NCBI GenBank assembly: GCA_945643635.1
Contig: CALZFC010000004.1
Location: 695,001-759,000, forward strand
Reading direction: 5' to 3'
Source of the DNA: Allodiplogaster sudhausi
Taxonomy: Eukaryota > Nematoda > Chromadorea > Rhabditida > Diplogasteridae
Length of the DNA: 64,000 nucleotides
Part shown: one piece after another, positions 26,224 through 38,625 of the stretch
Layout: the number at the start of each line of letters is the position of its first letter
Numbering within the stretch: position 1 is the first letter of the stretch
Made by a program: the position numbers and the translations under genes
Notes under the pieces: model-generated
Databases searched by the model: none
Seen by the model: the letters and a program-made list of their open reading frames with translations, nothing else
Told to the model about the DNA's origin: nothing

Positions 26224-27417
26224 AATAAACATCGGTTCTGAATTCAGTATGCTGAATGGAGCAGAATGATATATTGGATGAGTAAGAAACCTTAAAATTT
26301 CACGAAAAGTTACCAAATGCGGTTCTGTCAGTTTGGGCGCGACGGCCTTTGGAAAATCGATACTGTAATTCGTAGGGACGCCATATCCAGCTGTAAAGTA
26401 TGCATGTTGTAGAGAATTTTGTTACGTACTGAACAGTACTATCCGCATTTTGTTCTTACTGAAAATATTGAAAATACAGCGATTCGAATAGTTTTAGGTC
26501 ATTTTCTGTCGGAAGCGGAAATTTCGCAAAATGGGTTTTTTTCATGGAAAACGACAGTTTTATGAACGTTTTTAGAGATTTCTTGAAAAGGAACACGTGC
26601 TGAATCGAATGAAGTGGTTCATTTTATGTTACAATAAGAATTTAACTTCTTTATCACGCATTCCTTGAATCCCACATCTCCGAGGTACGCCAATTTGAGG
26701 CTATTTTTGACAGCTTGGGAGACATCCACGCTAAACGAAAAGAAGGTATGTTATACAGTTTTTAATGCTCTACATTTTGAGATATAACACCCACACACAA
26801 ATGAGTATAAGGTACTTAACCGTCAAATTCAAATATTAAAAGTAATTTTTCGATGTGAAAATGAAATAGCTGACTGAAACTCATCACGGCAGTTTTGTTT
26901 AGAATCCAACGGCGATGCCAATAAAGAAAAGAAAATTGAAAAATATTCAGTTTGAAGCGAGATACGTCAATTCATATAATATACAAACTTTTAACTGTTC
27001 ACTCAAGAAATTTTTTTGAAAAAAAATTTTAACCATTTAATCTTGCTACTGGGGGCCTGTGTCATGCCTGACTATGTTTTCATACTCGAAATCCAACATC
27101 TGGATCTGGGGCAGGCCCTACTGGAGGCATACAGAGAGGCTCTCTTAAGCAGTGTCTCCTTCTCTAACAATCATTTAGAACATTTATTTAATGCAAGAGT
27201 ATAAAAAAATTATCAATGTCACAATTCAGAGTTGCTGCACTTATACGTATGAAGTGTGAAGTGTCACACAAAAACTATGTCTCAAGTCTTGTTCTCCCTC
27301 TCTCTCTCTCCCCCTCCTCTCTCTTTCACTCTCTCCCTCTCCCTTTCTCTCTCGCCCTCTATCTCTCCTCTCTCTCTTCCTTTCTCTCGCTTTCCCTCCC
27401 TTTCCCCTACTCTCTCC

Positions 27418-27468
<51 letters not shown>

Positions 27469-27965
27469 ATCTATCTCAGCACCCGATTAGATCATCGCCT
27501 TCCCTCGCAACGTCCAGCTATACATCTTTATGCAATACAAACTGGAGGTGGCAGAGAAACTCAATGGTTCGCATTCAGCAATCAATTCATCAATCTAACA
27601 GAAATATTTATATCGGCTGCTCACTTCTAAACCACTGCTTCGTTTATAGTGACGAGAATAATTTTTTTTTATATTTAATTTAAATTTCTTCGCGATCGTC
27701 CTTCTGCAATGAGGTTCTTCCTCTTCACTTTAGTACTGACGGAGGCAGTGGAGCGGTTGAGGAGCAAGCTATGGAATTTCAGACGAGGAGTTGGGAAGCT
27801 GGGAAGGAAATTACGGCCGTATTTTGATTGCAGTACATACAAAATGAAGAGATGAAAAAAACACTTACAATAAATGAGTTATAAAGACAAAATATTCGTT
27901 GGTGAGAAGTGCGCAAATGGATGATACGAATACCAGTGAGAAGGCGAGATTAAGAGAGAAAGAGA

Positions 27966-28047
<82 letters not shown>

Positions 28048-29515
28048 CTAGTAAAGTAGATACAAAACAGACGGGACTCTCTTGGACGATTAGGAGCCAT
28101 CCTTTTGCTCAACAATGGCAGGCCGTGCCAGACGGTTTATATTTCGACACAATACATACATATGTAAGAAGCGTTGAATCGGATAAGCGTTATCAGAAGG
28201 TTTCCGGTAGAAATTTATATGCATTTCTTTTCACACTCTTCAGGTTTTATTATTGACCATTCTGCAATTATGCAAAAAATTCGTTTCCAGGCTCTTGGAT
28301 TCAACATTTAATTCAGTTGTTTTTGAAATCTTAGTATGGTGCCTATACTAAAAAAAAACAATTATACATCCGCTTATGGATTCAGTTCGGCAAACAAAGT
28401 TTTCTTATGGTTAGACGATGGGAATAATGATTAGGATTCGACAGTGTATTTCAAATCTTTCGAGGCACTGAGCTGGTGCTTTTCTGCCGCGATGTACCTT
28501 CATTTTGCTGAGATTTGAATGTTTTGCGATAAGCCATTACATTTGTTGATAAAAATAGCAGCAGTCTTATATATTGCATGTCTATGTATGTACATACATC
28601 GTTTCTCAGCAATTCTACAAAGTTTACTGACGAAGAAAAAAGAAAGGATAAATAACAGAGCATGTTTAAACGTTAACATACCTGGGAGCACCTTTCCACT
28701 ATAAGTTTCATTCCTGGCATCTATGCACAAGAGAACTTAATAATAACAAGAAATTCATGGCTAGGTAGCTTCTCTTACTTCGTAGTTGTTGTTCAAATGA
28801 GTCTTACCACGGAGAAATGTTTTGAATCCGAGTGGCGGTGAAGGCAAAAGAAGGGAGTGGCTCTCATGGCGAAAAGCCGGATCTCAGAGATCTCATAGAT
28901 CCCCTCCCTTTTCGCCCGAAACAAAACAAAAAAAAAGAAAAATGTTACCATCTAGAAGAGCAACAAGCGGAGAACACTTTGAAAAAAGCAGAAAGAAGGG
29001 AAGAAAAAAATGCTTTACATAATTTCGCCATATCTCTTTCTTCCAAGCGAATCTGATTGATTATCATTAAAAAATGAAAAGGTACTAAAGGAATAGAAAG
29101 ATATAATAGGTATGTAAAGTGAAAATTTTATTATTATATGACAATATAAGATTCTAGGCAAGATACTGACCAGGTACTTTTCCGCTGCGATGCACCTTCA
29201 AATTTTCTGAGATTTAAACATTTCTCGATTAGGATCTCTTGGACGGGTATAAAAAAGTGAAAGCATTCTTATCTTGCACTCTACTGCATATGTATGTACA
29301 TTGTTGCTCTCCAATTCTGCAAGGTTTCCTGACGAAGAAAAAAACAACATACCATCATAACACGTTTAATGATCAAAAGTATGTCGCTTATCAAAAGGTT
29401 TGCACAAAAGGTAATTCATTTTCGCCCGCGTAAATCGAATTCATTTTTTTTAAAGAATTAATTGAAGAAAGTTGACGAAAAGAGGTGAAAGACATAATAA
29501 GCATTATGAATTTCA

Positions 29516-29580
29516 CTCCCCCTCTCGCAAGGGTATTGAAAAATAGAACCCCCGGGGGTACTAATAGAGAAAATACGGTA
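29516..29580 (+). mobile_element. Pogo-like transposon end, solo fragment
   Basis: It reads ccccctctcgcaaggg...attgaaaaatag...cccccgggggtactaatagag and ends in aatacggta, matching the right end of the element at 36258-36629. Confidence 0.65.
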
Positions 29581-31284
29581 ATTGGAAATATTTTTCCACT
29601 ATAAATCTTTTCATTTCTATAAATTTGGACAATAAAAGAACTTGCTCTTTTGGAGTGCATCGCTGGCATCTATGCACAAGAGAAGAATGTGTGAAAACAA
29701 CTTTTTTTAACAGACAGAAACGACGATTAAGATTCGAGAGTGTAAGAAGTTTCAATGCATCACCGGTGCTTTTCTGCCGTGGTGCACTTTCTTATCACTA
29801 AACTTGTTGATATTCCGATTGTCTTGGTGATGATAGTCTTCTCGTTGATATAATACTTTCTCTTTATCCCTCTCTCTCTCTCTCTGTCCCTATCTCTCTC
29901 CCTCTCTTTCTCTATCTCTCTCCTCTCTCGTAATCGTTGATTTTCCTCCTGCCAGTCCACCTCAATTGCCCTCTTATGGTCTGGTGCATCTCTTAAAGGC
30001 GCGTATTTCTCTACAAGCCAGAAGCCAAAAACACAATTCATATTCGCGCGGAGCGCGAAGAATAGATCCCTAAAGGAGTGGAACAACGGTGACACTTTGG
30101 GTTTGTTCGAGGCTGGCATTGCTTGACTTGCATTATCAGAGAACAGACAACGAGGTATATCTAGTGACGGGGGGGCTGATAACGGGTAGAAGAATCAGGG
30201 ATGTTCTTGCCTCGGGGCGCCTCCCTCTCTCTTTCTCATGAGAGACGAGACTAAAAAGTTCGGAAAATTCGATTAGATTTTTTTTAGAAAAGCAACAAGG
30301 ATGCCACTTTAAAAAAACAAAACGAAAGTAAGAAAAATTATTCATATAATTTACATTCGCCATATCTCTTTCGTCGAAGTAAAATCCGGCGGAATCTGAT
30401 TTATCATCATTTTTTTTTTAAATAAAAATAAAAATAAATAAAAACAGACTGAAAGAATAGAAAGACAATAAAATGAATGTTTTATTATAGACGTGAATTA
30501 CGATTAAGTAAGATTCTATTCAAAATACTGACCTGGTACTTTTCTGCCGCGATGAACCTTCATATTTTCTGAGATTTGAATCTTGCGTGATTTGCGTGCG
30601 CTAGTAGATTTATCTTACACCGTCCTACATTTCTACGTGCGTCGTTTCACACCAACTTTACAAGGGAGAACGACGAAGAATAAAAGTACACAACTCATCA
30701 CGTTTAGAGGTCAGAAGCAAATATGTAGTTTGTTAAAAGGGTGCAAAACAAATGGCACATTTTTGACCACGTGAAATCGTGTTTATTTTAAACAAACAAT
30801 AAAATAAAGCGGACGCAAAGGAGTTTAAGATATAAAAAGATATTTAACAAATTTTTTTTTTGCATAACTGGGAGTATTTTCCACTGTTTTCACTTCTTTC
30901 AAATTGGAAACTAAAAGAATTTGCTATTTTGCAGATTATCGTAGGTATCTAATATCGTAAAACGCAGGAAAGACGATTCAGATTCGGCAGTACCAGACTC
31001 AAAAGCTTGACCCCGCGCTTTTCTGCCGCGATGATCCTTCATAACACAGAGATTTGGTTCTTCTATGTTTTGTCCACAATATCGTTTTCCATACATACAT
31101 ATACGCAACCAGCAACAGAAGATTTAAGGCAGACAGTGACCCGGTTCTTTGCAACCGTGATGATCCTTCATATCGTTGAGCTGTGTGTTAGCTGTTGGTT
31201 CGCCTTGCTTTTTGACTTCCCCCAGATAACTCTTAATTTCTCCCTCTCTCTTTATCTCACCATCCACGTTCTCTTCTTGTCACG

Positions 31285-31342
<58 letters not shown>

Positions 31343-32005
31343 TGCTGTTCTCCCTCTATCTGTCACTCGTGGTCCCCACATCGTTAACATTCCTCCTGCT
31401 AATAATGCATCTCCAACTACCCTACAGCTATTTTGATTGCGTATCCTTAACTATTAATGAAAATACATTTTCTAATTTATATTTGTTTTATTTTAATGAG
31501 ATTTGAATGTTGAAAACAGTCAGCAATAGCATCGAACTAATCTTTTTTAAACATAATTGTAAAGAATATCCTCTTGCACTGGAAGAGTCGTAATTCTTGA
31601 AGGATGAAATCTCATCTGCACTAAAAATTTACGGTTCTTTAAATGCAATTAAATATCGCCTTTTACTTCGCACATATAAAATATATAAAAAAAATTCATT
31701 TGCCCTGTGGTTTTCGAATGTGCGAAAAGCATAAGTGCGGGAAGCGATTTCGTGCGATGATTCGAAGTTTGTTCGCAGAGATTTAATAAATTTAAAATAT
31801 AGAAAATACAATTCAAAATAAGACAAGGTCAAATGCTTCTATTAATTATTTAATAAAATACTTCAGGGCTAATCAAGAGACTATTACATCGAATAAACAA
31901 ACAAAAAAAACGTCATTGCCCGTTCTCCATTTCGTACTTCTTGTAAAATAGTTCAGATTTGGCAGATGGAATTGACTCTAATCTCTTTCTCTCCATATGT
32001 ATTTA

Positions 32006-32127
32006 CACACTTTTTTCACAAAACCACTCGGCGCCCTCTTTCTTGCTTCCTCTTCAAGCTGTGCTACACACTTTTTTCACAAAACCACTCGGCGCCCTCT
32101 TTCTTGCTTCCTCTTCAAGCTGTGCAC
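32006..32127. repeat. 62-bp tandem duplication
   Basis: Two consecutive copies start 'acacacttttttcacaaaac' and run through 'cttcctcttcaagctgtgc'. The left palindrome arm has one copy (reverse complement at about 15842-15900), so the duplication arose after the arms formed. Confidence 0.9.
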
Positions 32128-32604
32128 TACTCTCTCTCTCTCTCTCCTCTGTCTTTCTCTCTCTAGTCTCTCACACTCTATCTCTAACTCTCTTTCCATT
32201 CCATGTCTCTCTTTATTTGCCTCTCTCTCTCATTCTTCACTCTCCAAGATACCTCCAGTTATCTGATCAGTCTCCGATATTCTTCGAGTTGCCACTCTTT
32301 CAAACAATAGGATCATAAAAAATCAACGAGAGAGACGTATTAGAATGGTTCGATTGTGATAAGCGATGGAGAGGGAGAGGGAGAGAGAGAGAGAACGAGA
32401 AGGAGAGTGAGAGCAAGAAAGATATTAAGAGAAAGAGACATACACAGTTCAAGAGAAAGAAATAGAGCGAGATCAGAGAAATACATATATAAACTATTTA
32501 GAATTATGTTAATATAATTTTTTAAACCCACTGAAGCGCAATTATTGTCTTTCCCTTATGACGCTAAACTTGTATGGTGTTGTGTCGAAATGTAAACAGC
32601 CTGG

Positions 32605-34396
32605 CGTGCCATTTTTGACAAAAAAAATGCCTCATAATTTTACACCAAAATTCCATCTCTTTTGTTTATACTTCTATTGCGCTCTCTCTCTCTCTCTCTA
32701 TCTTTCACTCTCTCTCTCTCTATCTTTCACTCTCTCTCTCTCTCTCTGACTCTCTTCCTCTCGTTAATTTCCTTTTCCTCTGTATTGAAAATCTCCACAT
32801 TTCGTAGGACTGTTCTTAAGGTATAGTAATTGTTGCTGCTTCATTTCGTGACGGTGGTTTGTCGTGCGGTGACTTGTATCAGATAAATCAAATGTTCGTA
32901 TTAATTGATAAGTGTCTTCCTGCCTTTCTGCACAATTGTTTTCTAGCCAATCTAGATAAACTAGTTATTGTTTTCGCGGAAAGCTGTTGGATTTTTTGCT
33001 TCCACTGCTCTATTCATATCTAGAAATATTCATATCTCTCGCTCTCCTTCGTCTGTCTACCTCTCGTTATCCCGGTACCTCTCTCTCTTACTTTCTCTCC
33101 CACTTTCTCTCTCTCTCCTTTCGCCCTTTCTCGCTCCCTCTCTCCTTTCCAGTTCCCTCTCCTCTGGTTCTCTCCTTCCCCACTCTCTCTATCTCTCTCT
33201 CTATCTCTCTCTCCCTCGCTTTCTCCCTCTCTCCTTTCCTGCCCCCTCTATTTACAACTCTCCTTTCATATCTCTCTCCGTCTCTCTCTCCCTCTCTCCT
33301 TTCCAGTTTCCATGAGCTCCGAAAAGTAGATTGCTTCAAAAACGCTTCGACGGCTCACTACGGGCAAGCCCTTCGGTGTTTCTGGACATTTCCCCTATTT
33401 TTTTCTTTCTATCTTTGCTCACTCTTCTTCTGCTCGATCGCTTTCTCTGCGCACTCTCCTAAACCTTTTTTTTCTTTTTTTGTCTGTCATGAATTGTATG
33501 TGTATATGTACACGAGAGTGCATTCCCAGGTGGTCTAAAGTCTTCTTTCTTCTTATTTTTGCTCATTTATGCTTATAAAAAAAAATAGCACATCATAATT
33601 TTCATAAATAAAAAAAAACAATTCGATGCCAAAAAAACAAACAAAAAAACAATGGTTTTGCGCGCGCCATAAAAGTATATTAGGAAAACGCGATTGCAAC
33701 TCACGCTAACATCCGCTTTTCCGTTGCAGTTTATTTAATAAATTCAATCAATATTTGTATGAGATCTCGATCCCCAACCATTGATTCGTGGACATTTCCA
33801 ACATTTCTTTTTTGTTTTGTTTTGGGCAGGGCACGAAAGTCTTCCGTTTTAACTCTCCAACCTGTGAGATGCCAAACATTTTAACGCTTTTTCCATGTTC
33901 CACAAAACTGTAATTAAAAGGAGTGAGGCAGAGCTCCTGAAGAGCCGGCCTTTAGTTTGTGGTCCAATTACAACCTTTTAATCGAAAACTCAATTAATGA
34001 AAACAGCTTAAAAGTTAGGCATCATTAAATAAGCTGTCTGAATACCATATTCCAGCGTCAAAGTTCAATACTCAGATGATATTCAGACATCCATATTGCT
34101 TGATTTTCTGTAGTTTCTAATAAAATTAAATTCGCAGATACCATGCTGCATTTTATTTGTTTCTAACGATAAACCTCTCACAAATTTCTGAAACAAATCA
34201 TTGAGTTCTTTTGTTCCCTGTCCTTTTACAATGGGGCATGCTCGAGTCTCTCAGATTGGCTCTCTTAAAGTCTTCTTAAATTATTTCGAAAAAAAATTTC
34301 GACGGGAAAGAGAGATTGAAGAGAGAAAGAGAGAAAGTGAGAGTGAGAAACAGAGATTAAAAGAGAGAGAGAGGGAGGCAGAGAGAGAGAGAGAGT

Positions 34397-34428
<32 letters not shown>

Positions 34429-35322
34429 TACGTTACATGGCATCTTCAATTAGAGAAAAGGAGGAGGAGGACAAAAACAATTAACAATTTGATGGTCGTC
34501 GACCATTTATGTTTTCAGAAATAACGGATATAACAATGACATAACTCAATTTTATTTAACAAATTCGATGCCCAGTGGTTTGCGACAGTCGTAAAAGTAT
34601 AAGGGGATGAAGAGATTTTAACACACGATTGCTTCTTACCATTAGAAAAAGTTGCTGAATAATAATTAACACATTTTATATAGCCAACAATTATATCATT
34701 TCCAAGAATCTAGGATAAAGAAAAAAGCCGGGCAAGTGAAAATCACCAGTGAAAATCAGCGCATAAAAGAACGATGCGTTATGAATGCATTATCTTCATT
34801 TTTGAAAATCACTGGTGAAAGAATAGAGATATAGAAATGTTGTGTGCTCGGGTATGTAATTGAGGAAGAGATGACTCTTCGAAGAGAGAGAAAATTTACG
34901 CGAGAGAGAGCGAAAGTGAGCGAAAGAGAGAGTGAGAGAGATAAAGAGAGAGAAAGATATGGTTCGAGAGAAACAAAGAGAACGAAAGCAAAGAAATACA
35001 TATAAACTACTTAGAATAGGGTTAATACGATTTTTTAAATTGTGTGATACTCTGTGTCAGCTGAATATCGTCTACTCGATATGACTCTAAAGTTTTATGA
35101 TGTTGTATCGAAACATAAACCGCCTATTCTGCCATTGTTGACCATAAGAATGCAGAGTAATCGTCCACCAGAGTCCCGTTTGCATTGGCTCAACTTCTCT
35201 AGCGCTCTCTCTCTCTCTGTCTCTCTCTCTCTCTGTCTCCCTCTTTCTAATTCTCTCGCTCTCTCTTTCTCTAGCTCTCTCTCTCTCTCTTTCTCTCTCC
35301 CTCTTTCTCTTTCTCTTTCTCT

Positions 35323-35370
<48 letters not shown>
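32605..35370. repeat. Repeat modules and AT-rich spacer, no gene
   Basis: CT tracts lie at 32685-32765, 33078-33310 and 35206-35370, and GA tracts at 34310-34432 and 34883-34980. The 33000-33310 block is a second copy of 7020-7260. A solo TTAA-type terminus (ggctctcTTAA) ends at 34268. 'gatgcccagtggtttgcg' at 34568 matches the start of the window. 33540-34200 is AT-rich and I see nothing in it. Confidence 0.6.
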
Positions 35371-35371
<1 letters not shown>

Positions 35372-36257
35372 AGGAATATCTGGAGACTAATTTTTTTCTT
35401 TCCGAACCCTTCCGCATATTCATGAAAAAACCAGAATTTTTGGAATTTACGGTTTCTGACCATTCCCTGGCACGAACAACATATCTAATATATTGACATG
35501 AAACGATAAATGTATGTAACAATGATTATTTTCTTTTGTCTAAGCAGCCGGATCGGACTCCTTGACTAGTTCGATGCAGAACTAAACAAATGCTGTGGTA
35601 AGTGCGACTTTTCTCATATTTACACATGCCCATATCTCTATTCTTTCATCATTTTTACTGGAAAAGAAGGTAATGTTACATTTACAGGTGCGCTGATATT
35701 CACAGGTGATTTTCTCTTGGCCGGTATTTTCTTTAACTTCGAATTAGCGGGATAAGCTGATCGATCATTCTTCGAAACATCTTATGAATTTATTTTATCC
35801 TTGGAAAATGGCCGTGCCTGATTGCGCTACAGAACGTTTCTATGGATATGAAAAATGAAATTTTGCAACATTTAAAGTTTGGAATGAATTAATGGTGGCT
35901 TTATGGATGTTCTTCTTACAGAGCCATTCCTGTTTGTCTGCTGAATTCCACGAACCTTGAAGTCGTCCCTCTCAACCTTGTAGTCCCTGATCCAGAGAGA
36001 AAGAGAGATCAGCCTATCGTTATGCCGCCTTTGATGTTTCTAGTCTTATTCGTACAAGAAGGACGATCGTACAAATATAAAGAGAGGAAAGGGGACGATT
36101 TTACGGTGTGAAGAGAAAGAGAGCGAGAGATCGCCATTAGGACAAACAATATGAGATATCTCATATACAGGAAAAACCTTATTTTATAACATCGAGATTA
36201 AGTAAAAGGAAGCCTCATCCTTCGAATCTACATATCAAGAATAGGCTATAAAAATCG
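35371..36257. repeat. Segmental repeat unit, copy B
   Basis: This is a direct repeat of about 440-1310 and 44800-45640. It keeps the splice-like 'ctgtggtaagtgcgac' (about 35590) and the 'catcttatgaatttatttta' block (about 35778). It is interrupted at its right end by the pogo-like insert. Confidence 0.8.
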
Positions 36258-36629
36258 AAATAGTGCCCCCCTCTCGCGAGGGTATTGAAAAATAGTATCC
36301 CTCCCTCTAATAGAGCCCCCCCCCTCCAATAGTGCCCCCCCCCCTATTAGTCTAATACCTCGGCTCGAGATGTACCTCGAATGGATTCTAGAGGCTCTTC
36401 CCAACGAATTAATTACAAATTCATTCAAAATTTACAGCAAAATGTATCTTCCGGTGATGATTCAATTGAAGAAGAGCTACAAATCGCTTTTGTTAGGAAC
36501 ACATTGTTGTTTACATACTATTAGCCAATCACATTGAAAAATAGTACCCCCCCCCCTCTAATAGTGCCCCCCTCTCGCAAGGGGATTGAAAAATAGTGCC
36601 CCCGGGGCACTAATAGAAAAAATACGGTA
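36258..36629 (+). mobile_element. Pogo/Tigger-like remnant with C-rich ends
   Basis: C-rich repeats (agtgcccccctctcg) flank a central 180 bp that ends in the terminus ctaatagaaaaaatacggta. The centre translates on the + strand as EMYLEWILEALPNELITNSF followed by KIYSK. This resembles the W...L...I..SFK stretch near the C-terminus of pogo/Tigger DDE transposases (family recalled from memory). It is inserted in copy B relative to copies A and C. Confidence 0.55.
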
Positions 36630-36639
36630 TGTTTATTGA

Positions 36640-37740
36640 TGTATGTATGGAAATCGGAATATCATCTGAATACCGATAATTTCGGTAATCTATGGAATTG
36701 TAAACGGTTTTCTGACAGCGCATTTAGTGTTCAAATGTGCACATCTTTAAACGTTTGTAATAATTGAATGCATACGAAACCTGATCAAATGGTGGTGACC
36801 ATAATTCATATTTACAAGTCTCTCTCTCTCTTTCTCTCTCTCTCACTCTATCTCGCTCTCGTACTCTCTTTCTCTCTTTTTCTCTTTATCTCTCCCTCTC
36901 ACTGGTATTCGTATCATCCATTTGCGCACTTCTCATCTAACGAATATTACTGTCTTTATTGCTCATTTATTGAATGCGTTTTGTCATCTCTTCGTTTTGT
37001 ACACTTCAATCATTATACGGCCGTAATTTCCGTCCCAGCTCCACAACTCCTCGTCTACAATTAGATAGCTTGCTCCTCAACCGCTCCACTGTCTCCGTCA
37101 GTACAAAAGTGTTGAGGAAGAACCTCATTGCAGAAGAGCGATCGCGAAGAAATTTAAATTAAATTAGAAGAAAAAAATTATTCTAGTCACTATAAACGAA
37201 GCAGTGGTTTAGAAGCGAGCAGCCGATATATGTAAATATTTCTGAATGAGAAGTGGGCTTCGTTCTTTCCGCGGTTGACCTTCTTCTTAAATATAACAAC
37301 TTGGTAAAGATATTTTTGGTAATTAATATGATATATTTTCTTGATTCCGAGACGGTTTTAATAGTAGGAGGTGTACAGCAGGATTTCAAACAACGGTATT
37401 CCGAACATGTGAGAGAGAAAGTGATAAAGAAAAAGAGAAGGAGAGAGAGAGAAAGATAGAGGGAAAGAGAAAGAGAAAGAAAGAGAGTGAAAGAGAATGA
37501 AAGAGAGAAAGAGAGATGGAGAGAGAAGGAGAGAATCTCGCTTTTCAATATCTCTTTCTTTGCCACTCCCTGTCTCTCTCTCTCTCGCTCTCTCTTGCTC
37601 GGTGTTCAGATCCCGCTTTGTAATGCATCCAGAGACTTAACCGTAATCCATTTGAATCGGACTACTCTTGAATTAAACGAATTTTTAATGATTAATGAAT
37701 GTTAGAGACACAAATTAAACACTAAAAGGTGTACAATGGA
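36640..37740. repeat. Continuation of copy B and a further module copy
   Basis: 36640-36800 resumes homology with 1400-1560. 36818-37560 matches the 3.0-3.6 and 5.25-5.75 kb modules, with CT (36818-36905) and GA (37406-37540) tracts. TTAA at 37715-37718, in 'caaattaaacacta', is a second candidate unoccupied target site. Confidence 0.65.
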
Positions 37741-38269
37741 GAATGCGCTGATACATACATACATTGTGACAAAGTCATGGAGAACTTGTTCCGGAGAGGG
37801 CGTCGCTTATGTTAGCTGACCGTCTTTTTCTGGGGGCTCTTCAACGCTTGCATGTTTATTGTTAGGAATTAAGAAGCCGAACTATTAAAATTATTCCGCC
37901 GGAACCAGGACTATAATACTTATGGAAAATAAATCTGCTCAAGTACTAGGCACCACTTTGAAAAATGCGGTTGGAGTTTTTTTTTTTGAAATAGTAATGC
38001 TGAACTGGTGTTTCTAAACCACCGCTTCGTGAATTGTGACCAGGAATGTTATTTTATTAAATGTTTTTGGGATTGCATGGGAGTATTTTTTTACTTCTAT
38101 GAAATTGGAGAGTACAATATCTGGCTTTTTGGCAGAACCTCGTTGGCAGCTATACACAATTAGAAATTGGCTGACATACTTTTCATAATTAACAGGAAAG
38201 ACAATTAAGATTCGTCAGTCCGGTGACATTTGATGCTCCCGCGATGCTCTTCCTAGACTTTCACTTTCG

Positions 38270-38272
38270 CTT

Positions 38273-38337
<65 letters not shown>

Positions 38338-38348
38338 TATATATATAC
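38270..38348. repeat. (CT)n followed by (TA)n microsatellite
   Basis: A CT run changes directly into about 45 bp of TA, abutting the terminus of the pogo-like element. Confidence 0.9.
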
Positions 38349-38625
38349 CGTATTTTCTCTATTAGTGTCCCTCCCTCTATTAGAACCCCCCTCCTCCTCT
38401 AATAGTGCCCCCCCCCTTGAGAAGATAATTGAAAAATAGTACCCTCCCTCTAATAGAACCCCCCCCCCCTCCAATAGTGCAACCCCCTATTAGTCTAATA
38501 CCTCGGCTCGAGATGTACCTCAAATGGATTCGTGAGGCTCTTTCCAATGAACTAATTGCAAATTCATTCAAAATCTACAGTAAAACGGATATTCCAGTGA
38601 TGATTCCATTGAATTAGAGGTGTAA
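38346..38625 (+). mobile_element. Pogo/Tigger-like remnant, left end
   Basis: It begins TACCGTATTTTCTCTATTAG, the reverse complement of the terminus at 36610-36629, followed by C-rich repeats. A coding remnant reads EMYLKWIREALSNELIANSF then KIYSK, diverged from the 36.3 kb copy but kept open. The right end was not found. Confidence 0.55.

Larger units (their letters stand above)
19483..27148 (+). mobile_element. TTAA-bounded element with long inverted repeats and two genes
   Basis: The element begins TTAAGAGAGCCTCTCTG and ends with its reverse complement, with TTAA at 19483-19486 and 27145-27148. The inverted repeats run inward for about 0.93 kb (to 20411 and 26224), then continue as diverged similarity: the block with 'atggctctaatt' at about 25995 matches the reverse complement of about 20490-20510. 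Between them lie the DDE-like gene (20798-24911) and the EGF/transmembrane gene (25310-25713). TTAA targets are known for piggyBac and Kolobok elements. I do not recognise a piggyBac transposase here, so the superfamily is left open. The palindrome continues outside the TTAA ends, so the element boundary is an inference from comparison with related ends at 34.26, 43.51, 60.32 and 60.96 kb. Confidence 0.65.
26224..32604 (-). repeat. Right arm of the giant palindrome
   Basis: This is the inverted copy of 15365-20411, longer by about 1.4 kb because 29581-31000 has no partner in the left arm. That extra stretch repeats the 'ttttctgccgcgatgaac' core three times. Other arm differences are a 62-bp tandem duplication at 32006-32127 and a missing stretch matching 15905-16015 of the left arm. 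CT/GA tracts lie at 27295-27475, 27955-28050, 29870-29930, 31290-31350, 32132-32260 and 32366-32465. No gene was seen. Confidence 0.9.

Noticed and set aside
19483..27148. Assignment of the central element to piggyBac because of TTAA
   Set aside because: The encoded protein does not look like a piggyBac transposase and the termini are not piggyBac-like. TTAA alone is not enough.
36258..36428. Gene on the - strand across the C-rich element (IHSRYISSRGIRLIGGGALL)
   Set aside because: The opposite strand gives the pogo-like SFK stretch. The - strand frame is a shadow of it plus the C-runs read as glycines.
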